Of a stretch of 27,529 nucleotides of DNA, positions 24,601 to 27,529 are shown piece by piece (the stretch's first letter is position 1; every line of letters starts with the position of its first letter). The translations under genes and the position numbers were made by a program. The notes under the pieces are model-generated. The model saw only the letters and a program-made list of their open reading frames with translations. It was not told the DNA's origin and did not search any database. This DNA is from Promethearchaeota archaeon (lineage in GTDB: Archaea > Asgardarchaeota > Lokiarchaeia > Sigynarchaeales > SOKP01): the NCBI GenBank assembly GCA_013375495.1, contig JABXKC010000041.1:1-27529 (forward strand), in the 5' to 3' direction.

Positions 24601-27529
24601 TCCTGATTTATAAATAGTAAAATTTGGAGCAATTATTCCAAATAATTCGTTTTCCTGAGGATTCTCTATCGTAATTATTGGATTCAAAATATTTTTTCTT
24701 ACAGTTACCTCCGCAAAACCTAGATGATTGAAGGTATCATTAGCGTAAAATTTAATAGTTACTGTTCCATTTCCAACTTGATTCCAAACAGTTTGATCAA
24801 TAAAACCGGTCCATGTGTAATTATTTGTTGTTACCGTCCCATTACTTAACTGATACCATACTTCATCTAAATTTGCGTCCGTAACATTTAAAGAAACAGA
24901 TGGAGGAGTCTCACCGAAAAGATCGTTTGATTGAGGTGAATCAATAATTATTGTTGGAGCTTTAATGTCCTTATATAATGTTAAAACAAAGGTATTATTT
25001 AGATTTCCCACAGAATCGTTTGCGTAAAAATAAATTAAGAATGCTCCTTCATCTGGTAAACTATTCCAAATAGTTAAATTAAGTAATACTTCAGTATTGT
25101 TAGTTAGAGTTATGTTGGTATTCCCTACTCTATACCAAAGAGTATCAAAATAAGTATCAAAAACAGTTACATTAATTGAAGGTTGGGAATTATAAAGTGT
25201 TCCATTAATCGGTAAAATTACTATCAAACTAGGGGTAATTATATCTTTGTACAAGGTTAGCACATAAGAATTATTAATATGGCCAAAAGTATCATTAGCA
25301 AATATTTCTATATTAAAAGGTCCTTCTGCTAAACCATCCCAGATGGAACCATTCAAAAATACTTCTATATCGCTTGATAACATAATGTTAGTTGTCCCTA
25401 CTCTATACCAAAGGGTATCAAGGTTGGGATCTATAGCAGTTATATTAATTCTAGGTCGAGAATTAACGAAAGTTAAATCTTCAGGTGAATTTATTGTTAT
25501 TTCGGGAGCAAGAGTATCTTTATATAAAGTTATTACATAAGTATCATTAAGATTATTCAAACTGTCCCATGCATAAATATAGATTTCAAATACTCCCTGG
25601 TCTAAGCTACTCCATATATCAATGTCCAGTGCCTGTTCTGTATTATTTGTCAGAAGTATTTGAGTTGTCTCAACCATATAATTAAACCAATTAAGAGGAC
25701 TTGTCATATCAAAAGCAGTTATATTAATTAGTGGAGGAGCATCACAATAAGTGTTATTTATTGGAAGATTTACAATTAACCTAGGCGGTAAAACATCTTT
25801 ATACAAGGTAAATGAATAGGTATTGTTAATATTTCCAGCAGAATCGTTCGCATAAAAATTAATCGTGAATTGACATTCGTCGGGTAAACTATTCCATATT
25901 GAGGAGTTAAAAGGCTCGGATACTCCACTATCAAGCAGTATCTTGGTTGCTCCTACTGTATACCAAACTAAGTCTAAATATGTATCAGACGCAGTAACTT
26001 GAATATCCGGTATAGTATTCCAATAAGTATTGTTTATAGGCGAATCAATGCTTAAAGAGGGTATTACGATGTCCTTATAGAGAGTAATTGAAAAAGTATT
26101 GTTAATATTTCCAGCAGAATCGTTCGCATAAAAATTAATCGTGAATTGACATTCGTCGGGTAAACTATTCCATATTGAGGAGTTAAAAGGCTCGGATACT
26201 CCACTATCAAGCAGTATCTTGGTTGCTCCTACTGTGTACCAAACACTATGGAGGTTAGGATCAGTTGCTGTTACTTGAATGTTGGGATGTATATTCCAAT
26301 AAGTATTGTTTGCAGGCGAATCAATGCTTAAAGAAGGTATTACGACATCCTTATAGAGAGTAATTGAAGAAGTATTGTTAATATTTCCAGCAGAATCGTT
26401 CGCGTAGAACAGTATCGTTACTGGGCCGTCTGTTAGAGCCGTCCAGTTGTTTTGATCGATAGTTCCGTTTACGGTAAACTCAATATTCGCACCCCCATCG
26501 ATCGTATACCACATCGTATCTATAGGACTACCAGAATCGCTTATTTCCACTACGTAATCTGGAGCAGTAGCGTCAAAATATTCGCCTCCTGTCGGGGAAG
26601 TAATAGAAACTGTTGGATTACCTGTATCTTTATTAACAACTACGCTATCGAATGCTACATTATTTGCAGAATCGTTCGCGTAGAAGAAAATCGTTATAGG
26701 GCCATCAGCGAGAGCCGTCCAGTTGTTTTGATCGATAGTCCCGTTTATAGTAAATGTAATATTGGTCGCACCTCCATCGATCGTATACCACATCGTATCT
26801 ATAGGACTACCAGAATCGCTTATTTCCACTACGTAATCTGGAGCAGTAGCGTCAAAATACTCTCCTCCTGTTGGATAGGTTATACTAACCATTGGAAGAC
26901 CTGTATCTTTATTAACAACTACGCTATCGAATGCTACATTATTTGCAGAATCGTTCGCGTAGAAGAAAATCGTTATAGGGCCATCAGCGAGAGCCGTCCA
27001 GTTGTTCTGATCGATAGTTCCATTTATAGTAAATGTAATATTGGTCGCACCTCCATCGATCGTATACCACATCGTATCAAGGCTACCGTCAGTTATTTCA
27101 ACGGTAAAACTAGGTGCGGTTGCACCATAATACTCTCCTCCTGTTGGATAAGTTATACTGACTATTGGAAGAGCTGTATCTTTATTAACAACTACGCTAT
27201 CGAATGCTACATTATTTGCAGAATCGTTCGCGTAGAACATAATCGTTACTGGACCGTCTACGAGAGCCGTCCAGTTGTTTTGATCGATAGTCCCGTTTAG
27301 GGTAAAGGTTATATTAGTCGCACCTCCATCGATCGTATACCACATCGTATCTATAGGACTACCAGAATCGCTTATTTCCACTACGTAATCGGGAGCAGTA
27401 GCGTCAAAATAATCGCCTCCTGTCGGATAGGTTATACTAACTATTGGAAGACCTGTATCTTTATTAACAACTACGCTATCGAATGCTACATTATTTGCAG
27501 AATCGTTCGCGTAGAACATAATCGTTACT
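21670..27529 (-). CDS. Giant Ig-like repeat membrane protein, C-terminal part (partial)
   Basis: The frame is open to the window edge with no initiation context; the first in-window ATG (27519) lies inside a repeat (V-T-I-M-F-Y-A-N-D), so the N-terminus is outside. About 1950 residues are visible: 20 Ig-like domains of about 80-95 aa, each starting near K-D-x-x-x-P and ending in F-Y-A-N-D-S-A-x-N, with a W-Y-x-(I/V)-G core. The C-terminus has two hydrophobic segments (P-L-G-L-L-L-P-T-V-G-L-V-A-M-I-P-I-T-I, and L-I-S-A-G-F-F-L-S-L-L-T-L-Y-F-I-F) separated by a very basic stretch (N-N-K-N-K-K-K-L-R). N-x-S/T sequons are dense. It is probably a surface stalk or S-layer-associated protein exposed outside the cell. 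It may share a transcript with the two coiled-coil genes downstream. Confidence 0.85.
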   Translation of the reverse strand, partial: VTIMFYANDSANNVAFDSVVVNKDTGLPIVSITYPTGGDYFDATAPDYVVEISDSGSPIDTMWYTIDGGATNITFTLNGTIDQNNWTALVDGPVTIMFYANDSANNVAFDSVVVNKDTALPIVSITYPTGGEYYGATAPSFTVEITDGSLDTMWYTIDGGATNITFTINGTIDQNNWTALADGPITIFFYANDSANNVAFDSVVVNKDTGLPMVSITYPTGGEYFDATAPDYVVEISDSGSPIDTMWYTIDGGATNITFTINGTIDQNNWTALADGPITIFFYANDSANNVAFDSVVVNKDTGNPTVSITSPTGGEYFDATAPDYVVEISDSGSPIDTMWYTIDGGANIEFTVNGTIDQNNWTALTDGPVTILFYANDSAGNINNTSSITLYKDVVIPSLSIDSPANNTYWNIHPNIQVTATDPNLHSVWYTVGATKILLDSGVSEPFNSSIWNSLPDECQFTINFYANDSAGNINNTFSITLYKDIVIPSLSIDSPINNTYWNTIPDIQVTASDTYLDLVWYTVGATKILLDSGVSEPFNSSIWNSLPDECQFTINFYANDSAGNINNTYSFTLYKDVLPPRLIVNLPINNTYCDAPPLINITAFDMTSPLNWFNYMVETTQILLTNNTEQALDIDIWSSLDQGVFEIYIYAWDSLNNLNDTYVITLYKDTLAPEITINSPEDLTFVNSRPRINITAIDPNLDTLWYRVGTTNIMLSSDIEVFLNGSIWDGLAEGPFNIEIFANDTFGHINNSYVLTLYKDIITPSLIVILPINGTLYNSQPSINVTVFDTYFDTLWYRVGNTNITLTNNTEVLLNLTIWNSLPDEGAFLIYFYANDSVGNLNNTFVLTLYKDIKAPTIIIDSPQSNDLFGETPPSVSLNVTDANLDEVWYQLSNGTVTTNNYTWTGFIDQTVWNQVGNGTVTIKFYANDTFNHLGFAEVTVRKNILNPIITIENPQENELFGIIAPNFTIYKSGTELNTTWYTIDYGVTNYTFFGLNVVINQTAWDNYGFEDVFITFYINDSLGKIGFDEITIRKDPDPPEVTITFIDPLSNYSYCTVEPKFIITAYDPNLVTIWYRVGSTNITIFNDPVLDLNNTVITLNDTIWNGLSQGIFAIEVFAEDELGYLNDSITLTFYKDTLAPMLIINQPYDGNYYNTPPPINITVYEPNPSYPVCTYTVTGYSPPNNVLANNTEVTLNQDIWIILPEGEFEIQFTSFDIFGHRTDLKITLYKDTIAPTVVVNLPIDNSYWNTPPIINIAAIDPNLNTTWYRVGTTNITLTNSTDKTLDDAIWGNLTEGSFILEVFANDSYGNLNNLFTLTLYKDTLAPEIIINSPDNNTYYGSEPEMYLIATDLSVYSVWYSVGGTIRPLTNDVSEPLDSDIWNSLPQGEFQVFIFANDSAGNLNNTLILTLFKDTLPPLVTVNLPYNNTYWNSRPTINVEGFDPNLDEISYLVAGYEVIIENGNDTTLSNYIWQTLLIGDGPFIMEIFAKDIFGYTNDSIQLMLYKDMTSPIIDINSPQPNDLFGENTPFVSLDVTDTNLEDVWYQLSNGTVVTNNFTWTGSIEQVVWDQVGNGTVTIRFYANDTATNKNYEEVVVRKNIYAPIVSINSPLNNELWGIDSPNFEIYTSGTDLGSYTWYMLVGVSINFTFTGDTGVINQTAWDYFDFGTVTMRFYINNSFGKIGFDEVSIRKDPDMPIITIHSPIDHTAFASPPFINLTIDEPNLDKVWYRINNNIIDITDNLTQFIDLFIWNSLTQGDFNVELFANDTMGNVNNLTTLNLSKDINGPTIFINLPVENEKVGRTAPYFELLIFDENGVGTRWYTIGLGDNTRQFTGLIGRINQTLWEQNWDNLAQGDIITITFYARDTLGNENFTVLNLIVDKPIDLPKFLSDPLGLLLPTVGLVAMIPITIKLTKSTYYKSLNNKNKKKLRNVLISAGFFLSLLTLYFIF
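25821..26235 (-). repeat. Two copies of a 139-bp identical block, 276 bp apart
   Basis: The stretch 25821-25959 recurs at 26097-26235 without visible change, within two adjacent Ig-like domains (both reading P-D-E-C-Q-F-T-I-N-F-Y-A-N-D). The flanking parts of the domains differ, which suggests gene conversion or a recent duplication followed by partial divergence. Confidence 0.8.
26627..27529 (-). repeat. Near-identical tandem Ig repeats (273-279 bp units)
   Basis: The same DNA block (TCTTTATTAACAACTACGCT on plus) recurs at about 26627, 26906, 27179 and 27458, giving spacings of 279, 273 and 279 bp (93, 91 and 93 aa). The shorter unit carries G-S-L-D-T-M where the others have G-S-P-I-D-T-M. 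The high DNA identity points to recent tandem duplication, continuing past the window edge. Confidence 0.9.

Noticed and set aside
26452..27300. Long plus-strand open frame (282 codons) with repeated sequence, opposite the giant Ig-repeat gene
   Set aside because: It mirrors the tandem repeats of the minus-strand gene, so a stop-free antisense unit is simply repeated. The product is low-quality (many Ile/Arg/Tyr/Ser repeats) and lacks start signals; the minus frame has domain structure and membrane segments.

Overview
The window looks like the chromosome of an uncultured archaeon, most likely an Asgard (Lokiarchaeia-like) lineage. The DNA is very A+T-rich. Upstream regions carry archaeal BRE/TATA elements (for example AAAAG followed by TTTATATAT before dnaJ) and GTGAT-type ribosome binding sites. 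The gene content mixes a bacterial-type DnaK system, giant Ig-like surface proteins rich in N-x-S/T sequons, archaeal coiled-coil proteins, and two proteins whose C-terminal half resembles the eukaryotic BRO1 (ALIX) domain. The taxonomic call is an inference from gene content; there is no rRNA or tRNA gene here.

Layout. 1-372 (-): N-terminus of a secreted NosD-like beta-helix protein, cut by the window edge. 563-1420 (-): pirin. 1608-6030: the chaperone set, grpE (-) divergent from dnaK (+), then dnaJ (+) behind its own promoter. A 23-bp inverted repeat sits at the grpE promoter. 6037-12022: a duplicated region containing, on the minus strand, two tandem paralogues of a helix-hairpin-helix plus BRO1-like protein (664 and 720 aa). 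The first is translationally coupled to a small membrane-anchored winged-helix-like protein. Each paralogue has a divergent plus-strand partner: an intact 171-aa protein (DUF2299-like, tentative) next to the 720-aa gene, and a decayed copy (8780-9054) next to the 664-aa gene. 12232-13086 (+): an orphan membrane-anchored exported protein. 13447-19329 (+): a 1960-aa surface protein (beta-helix, Ig-like domains, eight 303-bp repeats, C-terminal anchor). 19418-21593 (-): two tandem paralogous coiled-coil proteins of the COG1340 type; the downstream copy has a frameshift in a 9-base homopolymer. 21670-27529 (-): a giant Ig-repeat membrane protein whose N-terminus lies outside the window.

How it may fit together. 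GrpE, DnaK and DnaJ form the standard Hsp70 cycle. The most interesting region is 6.0-12.0 kb: proteins joining a RadA-type helix-hairpin-helix module to a BRO1-like domain, coupled to a membrane winged-helix-like protein, would fit a tether between ESCRT-III, membrane and possibly DNA. That function is a hypothesis; the sequence directly shows the domain fusion, the coupling and the duplication. The surface proteins on both flanks share modules and have expanded recently by tandem duplication.
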